A program made the translations under genes and the position numbers. Positions 20,234 through 28,242 of a stretch of 35,079 nt of DNA are shown here, in pieces; the first letter of the stretch is position 1, and each line of letters begins with the position of its first letter. The notes beneath the pieces are model-generated. The model was not told where the DNA came from, ran no database searches, and worked only from the letters and a program-made list of their open reading frames with translations. The DNA is from Enhygromyxa salina (GTDB lineage: Bacteria > Myxococcota_A > Polyangia > Nannocystales > Nannocystaceae): contig NZ_PVNL01000071.1 in the NCBI RefSeq assembly GCF_002994635.1, positions 1-35,079 of the forward strand. The letters are read 5' to 3'.

Positions 20234-20490
20234 TCAGGGGCACCACTGAATTTGGTCCGAGCCGGCAGTCTCGCAGATTAACCAGTAGCTGTCGCCCTGG
20301 AACGTTCTCGAGCCAAGCAGGTACCCCAAAGTTCTACGGCAACGGTGTCACAGTCTTCGGTGTCAGAGTCTTCGGGCACCGCCAGCGGGCAGACGGCAGC
20401 CATCGGGGACCCGCCTGGGTGCGGGGGCACCGCGCTGCGCTCCTCCGGGGATGGTGCTCCCGGGCAGCGGAGGTCGCTAAACCAGACGCG
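20234..20490 (-). pseudogene. Possible decayed secreted-protein gene
   Basis: The 577-bp stretch between the helicase gene and 20667 holds no intact gene. On the minus strand two neighbouring frames look coding-like: one reads RVWFSDLRCPG and later VCPLAVPEDSDTEDCD and TVAVELW (about 20485-20315), the other continues LLGSRTFQGDSYW, LICETAGSDQ and IQWCP to a stop at 20234-20236. Joining them needs a single +1 shift near a run of four Gs at about 20325. A 15-base tandem duplication (GTGTCASAGTCTTCG, 20345-20374) lies inside. No good start codon is visible upstream. I read this as a remnant of a small Cys-containing secreted protein; no family is recognised. Confidence 0.3.
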
Positions 20491-20666
20491 AGTGACCGAT
20501 GCGGCGACTCGACAATCTCGCTTGGACGGCCTCGCTCGACCGGTCGCCAGCGGCTCGGGTCGCGCCGCGACAGGCCGCAGAAACCTAGCCCAGTGTCCCG
20601 AGCGCCGGCTAGTGTTGCACGGTTCCCTAGGTTGATCCTTGGCTGGCGGAAGCCTACAGAGGTATT

Positions 20667-21155
20667 ATGTTCCAGGTTGCGTTCACCATCTTCGCGGCGC
20701 TACCAAGTGTCACGATTTCCAACCCGGGTTCGGTAGAGGTAATACAGACCGCCGATTCAGCCCAGTTAGTGATCCTGGACGCGGACGGCCTCCAGTCCGG
20801 CTCGGTGGTCCTTTGGGTCGAGCCGGAGGGATCCCTTGTAATGGTATTCGACTACCCCGACGGCTGGGCACAAGCAACCATCACGGATGCCGTTACGTTC
20901 GACCCGGATTCCACTCTAACGCCCGCTCAGATCGCGCTGCGTCTACAGGCCGTGGAAACAGCGCTCGGGCACGCAGTGCTCGACTACGGAACCCACCCCC
21001 AAAAGGGCCCGCTGCCATGCGCATTTGGGATTGTGTCGACCGCAATTCTGCTCGCTCGAGCGAACCCGTTCGGGTTGGCCGCGGGGTATAACGCAGCTTG
21101 TACGTGTATTCCCCACCTCTCCAAGGAATTCAAGGACATCAAGTGTCCGGGCTAG
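20667..21155 (+). CDS. Hypothetical protein with C-terminal hydrophobic, Cys-containing segment
   Basis: The 162-residue protein is not recognised. The start has an AGAGG Shine-Dalgarno eight bases before ATG. The first 13 residues are hydrophobic (MFQVAFTIFAALP), followed by a beta-rich middle (VVLWVEPEGSLVMVFDYPDG). The C-terminal part has a hydrophobic stretch (CAFGIVSTAILLARANPFG, about 118-136) and four cysteines (C118, C145, C147, C160). Codon use is clearly less GC-biased than in neighbouring housekeeping genes, which suggests recent arrival. The next gene starts inside its last codons behind a good ribosome site. The pattern, a protein with a hydrophobic tail coupled to a small membrane protein, would fit a toxin or peptide with its immunity protein, but that is speculation. 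Confidence 0.6.
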   Translation: MFQVAFTIFAALPSVTISNPGSVEVIQTADSAQLVILDADGLQSGSVVLWVEPEGSLVMVFDYPDGWAQATITDAVTFDPDSTLTPAQIALRLQAVETALGHAVLDYGTHPQKGPLPCAFGIVSTAILLARANPFGLAAGYNAACTCIPHLSKEFKDIKCPG

Positions 21156-21403
21156 AAGAGACGCCGCGGGTGCCGTGGTACACAGCGGCTTCCGCCGTCA
21201 CAATCGGGCTAGCCGCGATCTACCTCGCAGTGGTCCCGATAGTGGCCGGGCGGTGGCTGGATGCGCTGGTGCCTTCGGGGTTGGCGATTGCTACAATCCT
21301 GGCGTGGTGGTCGATGCGCCGCCAACAGGACACCAATGGGGCCGACGCGATGTTAGGGATCGTCATGGTATGGATCGCCTACGTTTGTGCACTGCGCACA
21401 TGA
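21143..21403 (+). CDS. Small membrane protein with three transmembrane segments
   Basis: The 86-residue protein has predicted membrane helices at about 13-35, 39-57 and 67-84, with a basic RRQQD loop between the second and third. GTG at 21143 is chosen because AAGGA lies ten bases upstream; it overlaps the preceding gene by 13 bases, so translation is probably coupled. A longer frame from ATG 21098 would overlap much more and lacks a ribosome site. No family is recognised. By position it could be an immunity or transport partner of the upstream protein. Confidence 0.55.
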   Translation: MSGLEETPRVPWYTAASAVTIGLAAIYLAVVPIVAGRWLDALVPSGLAIATILAWWSMRRQQDTNGADAMLGIVMVWIAYVCALRT

Positions 21404-21716
21404 CTAGCGACGCCTTGGGCGGTCTATGCTCACGACTGCGTCCCATTCTCGTTGACGGTCGGCGGCAGGCCGAAGCCCGCGGCGGCCGATCGTGATGCTC
21501 GATCTGTGGCGCCGCCCGGACGGCCGCGAGCCGTTCGAGCGCCCGTGCTGGCAGCTCGAGCTCGAGTACCTGGTCCGCGATCAAGCCACCGACGGGCTGT
21601 CAGCGACGCCCCGCCACCGGCCCTTGCCCGCTCGGAGTGGGTCAACCCCGACTGAGCCGGGAAACCCGGACGCGGTCGGTCAGACCGGGCGCACGCGCCA
21701 GTAGCATCGCGCGACC
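21404..21716 (+). other. Intergenic stretch with a coding-like fragment
   Basis: No intact gene is seen in these 313 bases. From 21492 a short plus-strand frame reads MLDLWRRPDGREPFERP and CWQLELEYLVRDQATDG, which looks like genuine protein before it turns into low-quality sequence. It may be the truncated middle of a larger, lost gene. I cannot assign a family. Confidence 0.3.
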
Positions 21717-22751
21717 ATGACCCGGATCACCCACGCCATCGCGGCCGCATGTCGACCACGGGCCGCGACGACCAAGCTCGCCCTCGCCTTCGCGCTCCTC
21801 GCTTCGGCGAGCGCCTTGGGCTGCGTCGGTCCTCTGCAGGAGGCCACCGTGGTCCATGGCTGGCCGAGGCATCCGTCAGGGCACGGCCTTGGACAGGCCA
21901 CGGGCGTCGACGTCGACCTGCATGGCCACGTGTTCGTGTTTCATCGGGCCCACCGCGACTTCGACTACCCCCCGCCTCCCGGCCTGATCGCGGAGGACAC
22001 CGTGATGATGTTCGACCCGGATTCGGGTCAGCAGCTCGCAGCCTGGGGTGCCGATCGGTTCTCGATCCCCCATGGGCTCGACGTCGATGACCAGGGCAAT
22101 GTTTGGGTCACGGACGTCGGGCTTCACCAGGTCTTGAAGTTCAGCCACGACGGCGAGCTGCTTCAAACCTGGGGCGTCGCCGGTGAGCCCGGCGACGACC
22201 GTGAGCACCTCGGCCTGCCCACCGACGTGGTGGTCTTGCCGGACGGGTCGTTCTATGTGGCGGATGGCTACGAGAATTCCCGGGTCGTGCGCTTCTCCCC
22301 CACCGGGGAGTTCGTCGCTACCTGGGGAACCCGCGGATCCGGCCCGGGCCAGTTCGCGGTTCCCCATGGCATCGCATGGGACGGCGACGCGCTGCTCTAC
22401 GTCGCCGATCGGGGCAACCGCAGGGTCCAGGCGTTCGGCTTGGACGGCACCTTCGAGTTCGCCTGGGTAGCCGACGAGCTCGGCCGCCCGTACGGGATCG
22501 ACGTCGCCCCCTCCGGCGAGCTCGTCGTCATCGACGGAGGTGACCTCCCCGCGACGGGACCCGATCGATCCCGGGTGGTGATCTTGTCTCCCGAGGGCGA
22601 GATCCGGGCCACCTTGGGGGCGTTCGGCAGCCAGGATGGCCAGTTCCGGCTCGGCCACGACGTCGCCGTCGGCGACGACGGCACGATCTATGTCGTCGAC
22701 GCTTGGGGGCGCCGCGTACAGAAGTTCGTCGGGGCGACATTCCACGAATGA
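21717..22751 (+). CDS. NHL-propeller lipoprotein, peptidyl-alpha-hydroxyglycine amidating lyase (PAL)-like
   Basis: The 344-residue protein has a lipoprotein signal (ASALGC, C36) and then an NHL-type six-bladed propeller (SIPHGLDVDDQGNVWVTD, AVPHGIAWDGDALLYVAD and similar). It matches the PAL family, which in animals cleaves peptidyl-hydroxyglycine to the amidated peptide and glyoxylate. Residues known to be essential in rat PAL have counterparts: the zinc histidines H585, H690 and H786 match H119, H217 and H314, catalytic Tyr654 matches Y185 (DGYENSR), and Arg533 matches R77 (VFHRAHR). Met784 before the last histidine is Leu. Conservation of all these suggests a working enzyme on a hydroxylated amide-type substrate outside the cytoplasm. 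No monooxygenase gene is adjacent; the nearest copper monooxygenase is 14 kb upstream. Confidence 0.85.
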   Translation: MTRITHAIAAACRPRAATTKLALAFALLASASALGCVGPLQEATVVHGWPRHPSGHGLGQATGVDVDLHGHVFVFHRAHRDFDYPPPPGLIAEDTVMMFDPDSGQQLAAWGADRFSIPHGLDVDDQGNVWVTDVGLHQVLKFSHDGELLQTWGVAGEPGDDREHLGLPTDVVVLPDGSFYVADGYENSRVVRFSPTGEFVATWGTRGSGPGQFAVPHGIAWDGDALLYVADRGNRRVQAFGLDGTFEFAWVADELGRPYGIDVAPSGELVVIDGGDLPATGPDRSRVVILSPEGEIRATLGAFGSQDGQFRLGHDVAVGDDGTIYVVDAWGRRVQKFVGATFHE

Positions 22752-22923
22752 CCGGACTCCCGACCCGGCCAAGCCTCGCGTAGACCTCGCGGCGCTCTAG
22801 CGAGAAGCGCGAGGCCGCCTTGGTCGGGAAAGCGACCGTAGAGCAGGCGGCGAGGAGGCAGACCGCGAATCGCATCGTCCGCGACGACACCCCAAGTCGA
22901 GGCGGACGAGTGAGCGGCGGCGC

Positions 22924-23415
22924 TCAGAAGTAGCCAGCGATCGTCGTCCCGATCTGGCCAAGCCCGCCGCCAAAGTCGGACGAGCAGATCGAGTAGACCG
23001 CCTGCTCGCTCTGTGGCCCGAGCTCCTGAAGCACGCTCCACATCCGCACGGGCGGGACGGCTTCGAATTCGCCCAACGCGTTGCTGCCGGTGCAGGCGAT
23101 ATCGATCCCCCGGTAGTTCTGATCCTCGCTGTTGGTGTTGGCGTAGCTCGGCTGGCCGTCCGCGCCGACACCCAGAATCCCGAAGGTCACGACCGGGCCG
23201 CCCGAGCTGTAGGCGTCGATGAAGCCGTGCACGGGGAGCATGACGGCGAGGTCGGGATCGCTGGTCTTGTCGCCGTCGACGTCGACGTCGTAGTCCGCGG
23301 GCACGCAGGTGTCGTAGCCCGAAGGATCACCCACACACTCGACCCCGGCGTTCTAACACGCCGCGCTGGTCGGAAAATCGGCGTCGTGCTCGGGCGTCAC
23401 GGTCGCTCGATCGAC
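22924..23415 (-). pseudogene. Broken vWA-type myxobacterial protein (C-terminal part)
   Basis: On the minus strand a frame reads ATVTPEHDADFPTSAAC, then an in-frame TAG at 23355-23353, then NAGVECVGDPSGYDTC, SDPDLAVMLPVHGFID, GILGVGADGQPSYA, VPPVRMWSVLQELG and SICSSDFGGGLG to a stop at 22924. This resembles the C-terminal end of the large secreted vWA-containing proteins frequent in Nannocystineae. The stop codon replaces one residue between a Cys and Asn-Ala-Gly, and the similarity ends abruptly upstream near 23415, so both a nonsense mutation and a truncation are indicated. A 136-residue product from an internal GTG at 23334 could still be made but would lack a signal peptide and the metal site. 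Confidence 0.55.
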
Positions 23416-23474
23416 GAGGTCGCGGACGACGACGCCGCGGCCGATGTGCTCGTGCACGAGCAGCCGGTCCTCGC

Positions 23475-23737
23475 GTCGTGCTACGGGGCCTCGGCTGCCT
23501 CGCCGAAGACCGCATCGAGCTCGAGCGTGAGCTCGAGCTCGAGCTCACGCAGACCAACGACATGCGGCGCTCGCGGGCGCGGTCACGGCCCTCGCCAGCG
23601 GCTGCGAGCCCGAGGTCGTCTGCATTCCATTCCTGGGCAAGCGCGGGATGCACTCGCACGAGGGCCACCATCCCAGCTCTTCCTCGCCCGCTGTCGCCCT
23701 GGCGGTTCTGGCCGCTGCGATCACCGCGATGAGCTAA
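23475..23737 (+). pseudogene. Frameshifted gene remnant, family unknown
   Basis: One frame reads LRGLGCLAEDRIELERE and LELELTQTND (about 23484-23562), a charged helical segment. A second frame takes over directly with AALAGAVTALASG, EPEVVCIPFLGKRG, MHSHEGHHPSSSSP and AVALAVLAAAITAMS, ending in TAA at 23735-23737. A one-base shift after TND would join them. The mixture of a coiled helical part, a His-rich loop and a hydrophobic tail looks like a real protein, but no family is recognised and no start is visible. The sequence ends 11 bases before the next lipoprotein gene. Confidence 0.35.
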
Positions 23738-23748
23738 GCTCCGCGGCC

Positions 23749-25722
23749 ATGACACATCTCAAGATTTCGACCCTGTTGACGGCCCTCGCGCTCGCTGTGA
23801 CTGGTTGCAGCGACGACGTCACGAGCTCGCCATGCGAAGACGAAGACGGCGAGGGATGCAGCGAGACTACAGGAGGAACGACGGACGATCCGACGGACGA
23901 TCCGACGGACGATCCGACGGACGATCCGACTGACGATCCGACCGATCCCCCACCGAGCTGCGGTGACGGTGTCGTGGATGAGGGCGAGGAGTGCGACGAT
24001 GGCGGGGAGTCGGAGCAATGCGACGCCGACTGCACGAGCGCCGCATGCGGCGACGGCGTGCTCAACATGAGCGCAGGCGAGAGCTGCGACGACGGCGGGG
24101 AGTCGGCCGAGTGCAACGACGACTGCACGCCCGCGGCCTGCGGCGACGGCATCATCAACGCGAGCGCCGAAGAAGCGTGCGACGACATGGGCGAGTCGCA
24201 AAGCTGCGACGCCGACTGTACGGCGGCCTCGTGTGGCGACGGCACGACCAACGCCGCCGCGGGCGAAGCGTGCGACGGCGGCGGGGAGTCGGCCGAGTGC
24301 AACGACGACTGCACCGCGGCCGCCTGCGGTGACGGCATCATCAACGCCAGCGCGGGCGAGGTCTGCGACGACAGCAACGCCGACGACCTCGACGGCTGCA
24401 GCGCGAACTGCCAGTCCAATGAGAACTGCGGCAACCTGTACCTCGACCTCAGCACCGGCGAGACCTGCGATGACGGCAACGAAATGGCGGGCGACGGCTG
24501 CGACGCGTGCGCGGCCGAGCCCTTCCAGGTGTGCTCGAGCGAGATCCCCGTCGACATCACCGACAACATGACCGTGATGTCCATGATCGACCCGCCCTTC
24601 CCCTACCTCGTCACCGACGTCGACCTCGCCATCGACATCACACACAGCTCGCTCGATGACCTGGACGTCGAGGTGACGCACGGGGCGACCACGGTGCTGA
24701 TCGCAGACAACTTCGACAACCAGATGGGCCCCGGCAACGCCTGCACCGGCGACGACATGCTCGCCATCCTCGACGACGACGCGAACATTTCCCTCGAGGC
24801 GGCGTGCGTCGAGCCGGGCCCGCCCGCCATCGACGGCCGCTACGCTCCCGCCGAGAGCCTGTCGGCCTTCAACAACGCCGACGTCTCGGGCTCATGGACC
24901 CTCTCGATCAGCGACGCCAACGAGGGTGAGCTCGGTACGCTCGACCGTTGGTGCCTCAACCTCAATGGCTTCGGCGCCGAGCCGAGCCGGGTGTACTGGG
25001 CCACCACGAGCTCCTCAGTGTGGAGCGTGGAGGCGGACGGCGCCAACCCGACGGAGGTTGTCGGCGGCCTGCAGAGCAACTTCGTGGTCGCCACGGATCC
25101 GGCCAACGGACACATCTACTACGATCATAGCGCCACCATCACCCGGTCGGATGTCGACGGGGCCAACCCGGTCGACCTCATCGTGGGTAACAGCGTCTTC
25201 GGCCTGGCCGTGGACTCGAGCGCCGGCTACCTGTTCTGGTCGGATTTCAACTTCGACCGGGTCATGCGCGCCGATCTCGACGGCGACAACGTGATGGAAG
25301 TCGGCGTGGCCGACAGCCCCTCGGGGATGGCCGCCGACCCGGTCAACCAGAAGCTGTACTTCATCACCTACAACAACACCCAGCTTTATCGGGTCAACTA
25401 CGACGGCAGCGACCAAGAGGTCATCGTTCCGAACCTGGGCGGACAAGGGATCGCGGTCGCGGTCGATCCCGCGGCCGGCCTGGTGTACTACTCGAACCGG
25501 GCCGACAACATCTTCGTCGCCGAGCTCGATGGGGCCAACCCCAGCGTGCTGCTCAACGGGCAATCGGTCGTCCAGGGCCTCGACATCGACACGGAGGCGG
25601 GGCTGATCTACTGGGCTGCACCGACAGCGGGGATGATCCGCGCCGCCAACCTCGCTGACGGCAGCAACGTCCAGGACATCACCATGAGCAACGGCAACGC
25701 GTGGGGGTTGGCCTTCATGTAG
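23749..25722 (+). CDS. Lipoprotein with Cys-rich repeats, P-domain-like region and YWTD propeller
   Basis: The 657-residue protein starts with a lipoprotein signal (ALAVTGC, C22) and a TDDP linker. Six or so myxobacterial Cys-rich repeats follow (about residues 67-255), each with CGDGxxxxxxGExCDD. A region around 265-405 has the features of a proprotein convertase P-domain: VTDVDLAIDITHSSLDDL, DLDVEVTHGATTVLI and SGSWTLSISDANEGELG ending in WCLNL. The last 250 residues are LDL-receptor class B-like propeller repeats (RVYWATTSSSVWSVEADG, YLFWSDFNFDRVMRADLDG, LIYWAAPTAG). Such proteins sit on or outside the outer membrane; binding or structural roles are likely, and no catalytic residues are visible. 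A neighbour of the same style lies at the left edge of the window. Confidence 0.9.
   Translation: MTHLKISTLLTALALAVTGCSDDVTSSPCEDEDGEGCSETTGGTTDDPTDDPTDDPTDDPTDDPTDPPPSCGDGVVDEGEECDDGGESEQCDADCTSAACGDGVLNMSAGESCDDGGESAECNDDCTPAACGDGIINASAEEACDDMGESQSCDADCTAASCGDGTTNAAAGEACDGGGESAECNDDCTAAACGDGIINASAGEVCDDSNADDLDGCSANCQSNENCGNLYLDLSTGETCDDGNEMAGDGCDACAAEPFQVCSSEIPVDITDNMTVMSMIDPPFPYLVTDVDLAIDITHSSLDDLDVEVTHGATTVLIADNFDNQMGPGNACTGDDMLAILDDDANISLEAACVEPGPPAIDGRYAPAESLSAFNNADVSGSWTLSISDANEGELGTLDRWCLNLNGFGAEPSRVYWATTSSSVWSVEADGANPTEVVGGLQSNFVVATDPANGHIYYDHSATITRSDVDGANPVDLIVGNSVFGLAVDSSAGYLFWSDFNFDRVMRADLDGDNVMEVGVADSPSGMAADPVNQKLYFITYNNTQLYRVNYDGSDQEVIVPNLGGQGIAVAVDPAAGLVYYSNRADNIFVAELDGANPSVLLNGQSVVQGLDIDTEAGLIYWAAPTAGMIRAANLADGSNVQDITMSNGNAWGLAFM
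23881..23940 (+). repeat. Five 12-bp repeats encoding TDDP
   Basis: ACGGACGATCCG is repeated four times exactly and a fifth time with one change (ACTGACGATCCG), encoding (Thr-Asp-Asp-Pro)5 in the linker behind the lipobox. The near-identity suggests recent expansion. Confidence 0.9.
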
Positions 25723-25737
25723 GGTCGCCGAGCCCGA

Positions 25738-25764
25738 GCGCGGTCAGCCCCTGAGCGACCGCGC
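25738..25764 (+). terminator. Hairpin after the Cys-rich lipoprotein gene
   Basis: GCGCGGTC and GACCGCGC form a perfect 8-bp stem with an 11-base loop, 15 bases after the stop codon. There is no T tract, so this is only a candidate terminator. Confidence 0.35.
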
Positions 25765-25810
25765 CCTGGCGCGTGGGCTAATACCGTAAACCCGAAGTCC
25801 GAGCCGGGTT

Positions 25811-26044
25811 ATGCACGGCACTGAGCGGGCGAAGGCCGCTCAGCTTGCCGACCTTGGCGATCGCGTAGTTGGTCGAGTGAGCGGTGAGCACCCCGTCTTG
25901 CGAGCCACGAGCAGCCCGATCTGCTGCTCGTGGTTCGACAATCCCAAGTGGATGGACGAGCTGGCCGAGTGGGTCGCGGAGTGGGTGGCGAAGTTCTATG
26001 GGGCGATGCGTGAGTACTACGTGACCGTGACGAGCGGCTCGTAG
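25811..26044 (+). CDS. Doubtful small reading frame
   Basis: A 77-residue frame (ATG 25811) ends in a helical, Trp-rich segment (DNPKWMDELAEWVAEWVAKF then YGAMREYYVTV). The second half looks like real protein, the first half does not. On the opposite strand the same stretch (25910-25781) reads SQDGVLTAHSTNYAIAKVG and LSGLRPLSAVHNPARTSG before a stop, which also looks coding. Both may be remnants of lost genes. No ribosome site and no family are visible. The rest of 25723-26376 holds two hairpins, the repeated element at 26223 and no further gene I can support. Confidence 0.25.
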   Translation: MHGTERAKAAQLADLGDRVVGRVSGEHPVLRATSSPICCSWFDNPKWMDELAEWVAEWVAKFYGAMREYYVTVTSGS

Positions 26045-26222
26045 CAGACTGGTGCCGACGGATGCTCCCGGGCCTTGATGAGAGTTCGAGGGGCCGAAGC
26101 TACTTCGGCCTGCGTGGGCAGAGCCAACGTCGCTCGGTGCTCGGCAAGTTGGGTCCCGGTTCCCGGCGCTCTGGGCCTGTTCGACGCCCGACCCCCGTCC
26201 GGGCCCACCTCGCGTGCCGAGC

Positions 26223-26288
26223 CACACGCCGAAAAATGAGCGGCGCGACGTTCACGCCAGTATTGACCCTGCATCGCATGTCTCATCC
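26223..26288 (+). repeat. Copy A of a 65-bp repeated element
   Basis: This 66-bp stretch matches 29893-29956 in the same orientation. Shared blocks are CACACGCCGAAA at the start, GGCGCGAC-N-TTC-N-CGC in the middle and CC-N-G-N-ATCG-N-ATGTC near the end, at the same spacing except for one or two single-base gaps; flanking sequence is unrelated. It lies about 90 bp upstream of the GTPase gene. The middle block resembles a sigma-54 promoter at the -24 side (GGC-CG) but its -12 GC is AC. Confidence 0.5.
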
Positions 26289-26376
26289 GCCCACACCCTG
26301 CTGCGCCTCGTGCGCCCACCTGCGGTGGAGCGTGCCTAGCCGCTGGATCCTGTGGGGACGGTGGTATGCTGCACCG

Positions 26377-27180
26377 GTGTTCTCCGAAGCACTCAGCGTA
26401 ACCGCCACCGCGGTGAAGAATCGGCGCGTGATACGTGACGCGTTCGTCCAACTCTGGAGCCTCATCACTCGCGGTCACGTCCGGGTCGTAGTCTTTGGCT
26501 CCGCTGGCGCCGGCAAGTCGACCCTCGGAGCTGTGTTGGCAGGCGAGGAGGTGCCAGCGGAGTACGAAGAATCGACTCGAACTGAGTCCTATCGACTCGA
26601 CGCAGACTCGTGGTGCTCGGTGCTGGTGCCACCGGGTCAGGAAGGCCTCAGGGCATCCACTTGGAGTGATCTCAGCCGATATGTCACGAACGGAGAGTCC
26701 ACCATTGTCCTGCATGTCGTTTGCTGGGGGCTGACGGCGATAGAACCGCTCGGGTACCGTGAAGTGGAAGGTATCTATCGTGAAGGAATGGATCCCCGAA
26801 GCTTTGTCGACGCGTATTCTCAGCACCGTCGTGCACACGAGATCGAGACACTCAAGGGACTATCGTCCAAACTCGAGTTGGCGCCGAAAAAGCTCTCGCT
26901 GCTCACGGTCATCACCAAGCAAGACTTGTGGTGGGGGCAACGGGAGATGGTCCGGGTTCACTATGAAACTGACTATGCACCTCATTTGGCCAGTCTTCGC
27001 CAGCAGATCGGTGACCAGAATTTTAGCCACAAGTTTTGGTCAGCGTCGTTGCTGGGTAAGAACATGAAGGACGGTGAAGGCACGCTCCTCGTCCCTACGG
27101 CTGAGGGGTACGACGACCAACTCAGGGCTTATCACACCCAGCGACTGAGCAGGATGATCACGGAGATGGTTGCCCCATGA
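26377..27180 (+). CDS. GTPase-like P-loop protein
   Basis: With the GTG start at 26377 the protein has 267 residues. The P-loop is FGSAGAGKSTLG (41-49), the position of the switch II DxxG motif reads VPPGQEG (84-90), and the guanine-specificity motif is TKQD (180-183) in LLTVITKQD, followed by FWSAS as a likely G5. This is a Ras-like GTPase fold of no family I can name. Its frame is open upstream to 26062, but that part is not protein-like; the exact start is unsure because no clear ribosome site is seen. The stop overlaps the start of the next gene (ATGA), so the GTPase and the two-transmembrane protein are a coupled pair. The DNA is noticeably less GC-rich than the surrounding genes, which suggests horizontal transfer. 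A signalling or anti-phage role is inference. Confidence 0.7.
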   Translation: MFSEALSVTATAVKNRRVIRDAFVQLWSLITRGHVRVVVFGSAGAGKSTLGAVLAGEEVPAEYEESTRTESYRLDADSWCSVLVPPGQEGLRASTWSDLSRYVTNGESTIVLHVVCWGLTAIEPLGYREVEGIYREGMDPRSFVDAYSQHRRAHEIETLKGLSSKLELAPKKLSLLTVITKQDLWWGQREMVRVHYETDYAPHLASLRQQIGDQNFSHKFWSASLLGKNMKDGEGTLLVPTAEGYDDQLRAYHTQRLSRMITEMVAP

Positions 27181-27734
27181 CCGCCGATAATCAAGCAAAC
27201 GACCCAGAATTGCTTCCAAAAGAAGTAGTTGCTCGGTTGCTGCGCGAATACACCGACAATGCGCGCGCCGCAGATCAACGTTATCAGAATTTCTTGGGGC
27301 TCGGGGCTGCTATGTTCGTTGCAGTCTGTGTTAGCGTTGTCTGGCTAATCGTTCAAAGTGTTTCTGGTTCGCCAACCGGGGTGGCGTGGATGTTGTCGGC
27401 CGCTAGCTTTTTTCTCCTCATGTTGCTGGCGGTGCTCGGCGGTAGGATGAAGCCCGGCGTGGAACTGTCGATTTGGCAGCTTCGACGTGTGTACCAAATC
27501 GGCTCGAGGTTGGTGGATGTGGGAGCCCGGTTGAATTTCGCTCAACGTGTCGAACTCGAGTTGAAGCTCAGCGAGGCTCAGTTCTTGCTCAAGAAACATG
27601 AGCATAAATTAGCCAACCCACCCGCAGGACTGTGGCAACTCGAATTGGACGAGTCACCGTTTCGTGCCCCCCCCGACGAAGAACCTACCAAGCTGCGCTC
27701 TCATCGAGCAGCACGGGCCGATTCACCGATCTGA
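27177..27734 (+). CDS. Two-transmembrane protein coupled to the GTPase
   Basis: The 185-residue protein has an N-terminal amphipathic helical part (LLPKEVVARLLREYTDNARA), two membrane helices at about 41-62 (GLGAAMFVAVCVSVVWLIVQ) and 68-88, then a long charged helix (about 105-150, FAQRVELELKLSEAQFLLKK) and a Pro-rich tail. Two membrane helices plus a cytoplasmic coiled helix is the layout of SLATT-type and similar membrane effectors of bacterial conflict systems, but I cannot claim sequence homology. It overlaps the GTPase gene by four bases (ATGA) and ends before a strong hairpin. It probably anchors the GTPase or acts as its membrane effector. Confidence 0.7.
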   Translation: MTADNQANDPELLPKEVVARLLREYTDNARAADQRYQNFLGLGAAMFVAVCVSVVWLIVQSVSGSPTGVAWMLSAASFFLLMLLAVLGGRMKPGVELSIWQLRRVYQIGSRLVDVGARLNFAQRVELELKLSEAQFLLKKHEHKLANPPAGLWQLELDESPFRAPPDEEPTKLRSHRAARADSPI

Positions 27735-27765
27735 CTAACCCGTGAGCGTCACAGCAGCCCGCCAA

Positions 27766-27786
27766 CGAGCCACCGCGGGTGGCTCG
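27766..27786. terminator. Perfect hairpin between convergent genes
   Basis: CGAGCCACC and GGTGGCTCG form a perfect 9-bp stem with a GCG loop, 31 bases after the stop of the two-transmembrane gene and 24 bases before the stop of the DUF779 gene. The position between converging genes suits a two-way terminator, although no T tract follows. Confidence 0.5.
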
Positions 27787-27810
27787 CTAGCGGACCGCCG
27801 AGCGCCGACA

Positions 27811-28236
27811 TCAACCGGCGCTGGTCTGCGGACCCCGAGCGGGCTCGTCGAGCCCGTCGATCTCCGCCTCGCTGAACAGCCGCGAGCTAATCACGAACCG
27901 AATCCCGCTCGGGGCCTCGAGCGAGAAGCCAGAGCCGCGCCCCTCGACGACGTCGAGGGTCAGGTGCGTGTGCTTCCACAGCTCGTACTGCTTGCCGCCG
28001 ATGTACCAGGCAGTCCCGCAGACGTGACCGAGCAGCACGTCGCGCTGACCGATCATGAACTCGCCGAGCGGGTAGCACATCGGCGCGCTGCCATCACAGC
28101 AGCCACCGCTTTGATGCAGCAACAGCGGCCCGTGCTCGGCCTGCAGCCGGCCCAGCCACACGGCCGCGGCCGGCGTGACGCTCACGCGCGAGGGGCTGGC
28201 GCCATCGCTGACACCGTCACCGTCACCGTCGTTCAT
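27811..28236 (-). CDS. DUF779 protein, partner of aldehyde dehydrogenase
   Basis: The 141-residue protein fits DUF779: LLLHQSGGCCDGSAPMCYP, GEFMIGQRDVLLG, then YELWKHTHLTLDVVEGRGSG and FSLEAPSGIRFV. DUF779 genes usually follow acetaldehyde/aldehyde dehydrogenase genes of the AcoD/ExaC type; their function is not known, though the Cys-rich motif suggests metal or thiol chemistry. The gene begins six bases after the dehydrogenase stop, so the two form an operon. The first ten residues (NDGDGDGVSDG) are low-complexity. Confidence 0.88.
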   Translation of the reverse strand: MNDGDGDGVSDGASPSRVSVTPAAAVWLGRLQAEHGPLLLHQSGGCCDGSAPMCYPLGEFMIGQRDVLLGHVCGTAWYIGGKQYELWKHTHLTLDVVEGRGSGFSLEAPSGIRFVISSRLFSEAEIDGLDEPARGPQTSAG

Positions 28237-28242
28237 GGCGGC

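Noticed and set aside
22773..22815. Inverted repeat GCCTCGCG...CGCGAGGC as terminator of the PAL-like gene
   Set aside because: The loop is 27 bases long, there is no T tract, and such short GC repeats are expected by chance in this DNA.
25821..25843. Hairpin CTGAGCGG-N7-CCGCTCAG
   Set aside because: A perfect 8-bp stem, but it lies inside the doubtful reading frame at 25811 and has no T tract or neighbouring gene end; no function can be argued.
26062..26376. Extended N-terminus of the GTPase
   Set aside because: The frame is open but the translation is Arg/Pro-rich and contains the repeated element 26223-26288, so it is more likely non-coding.
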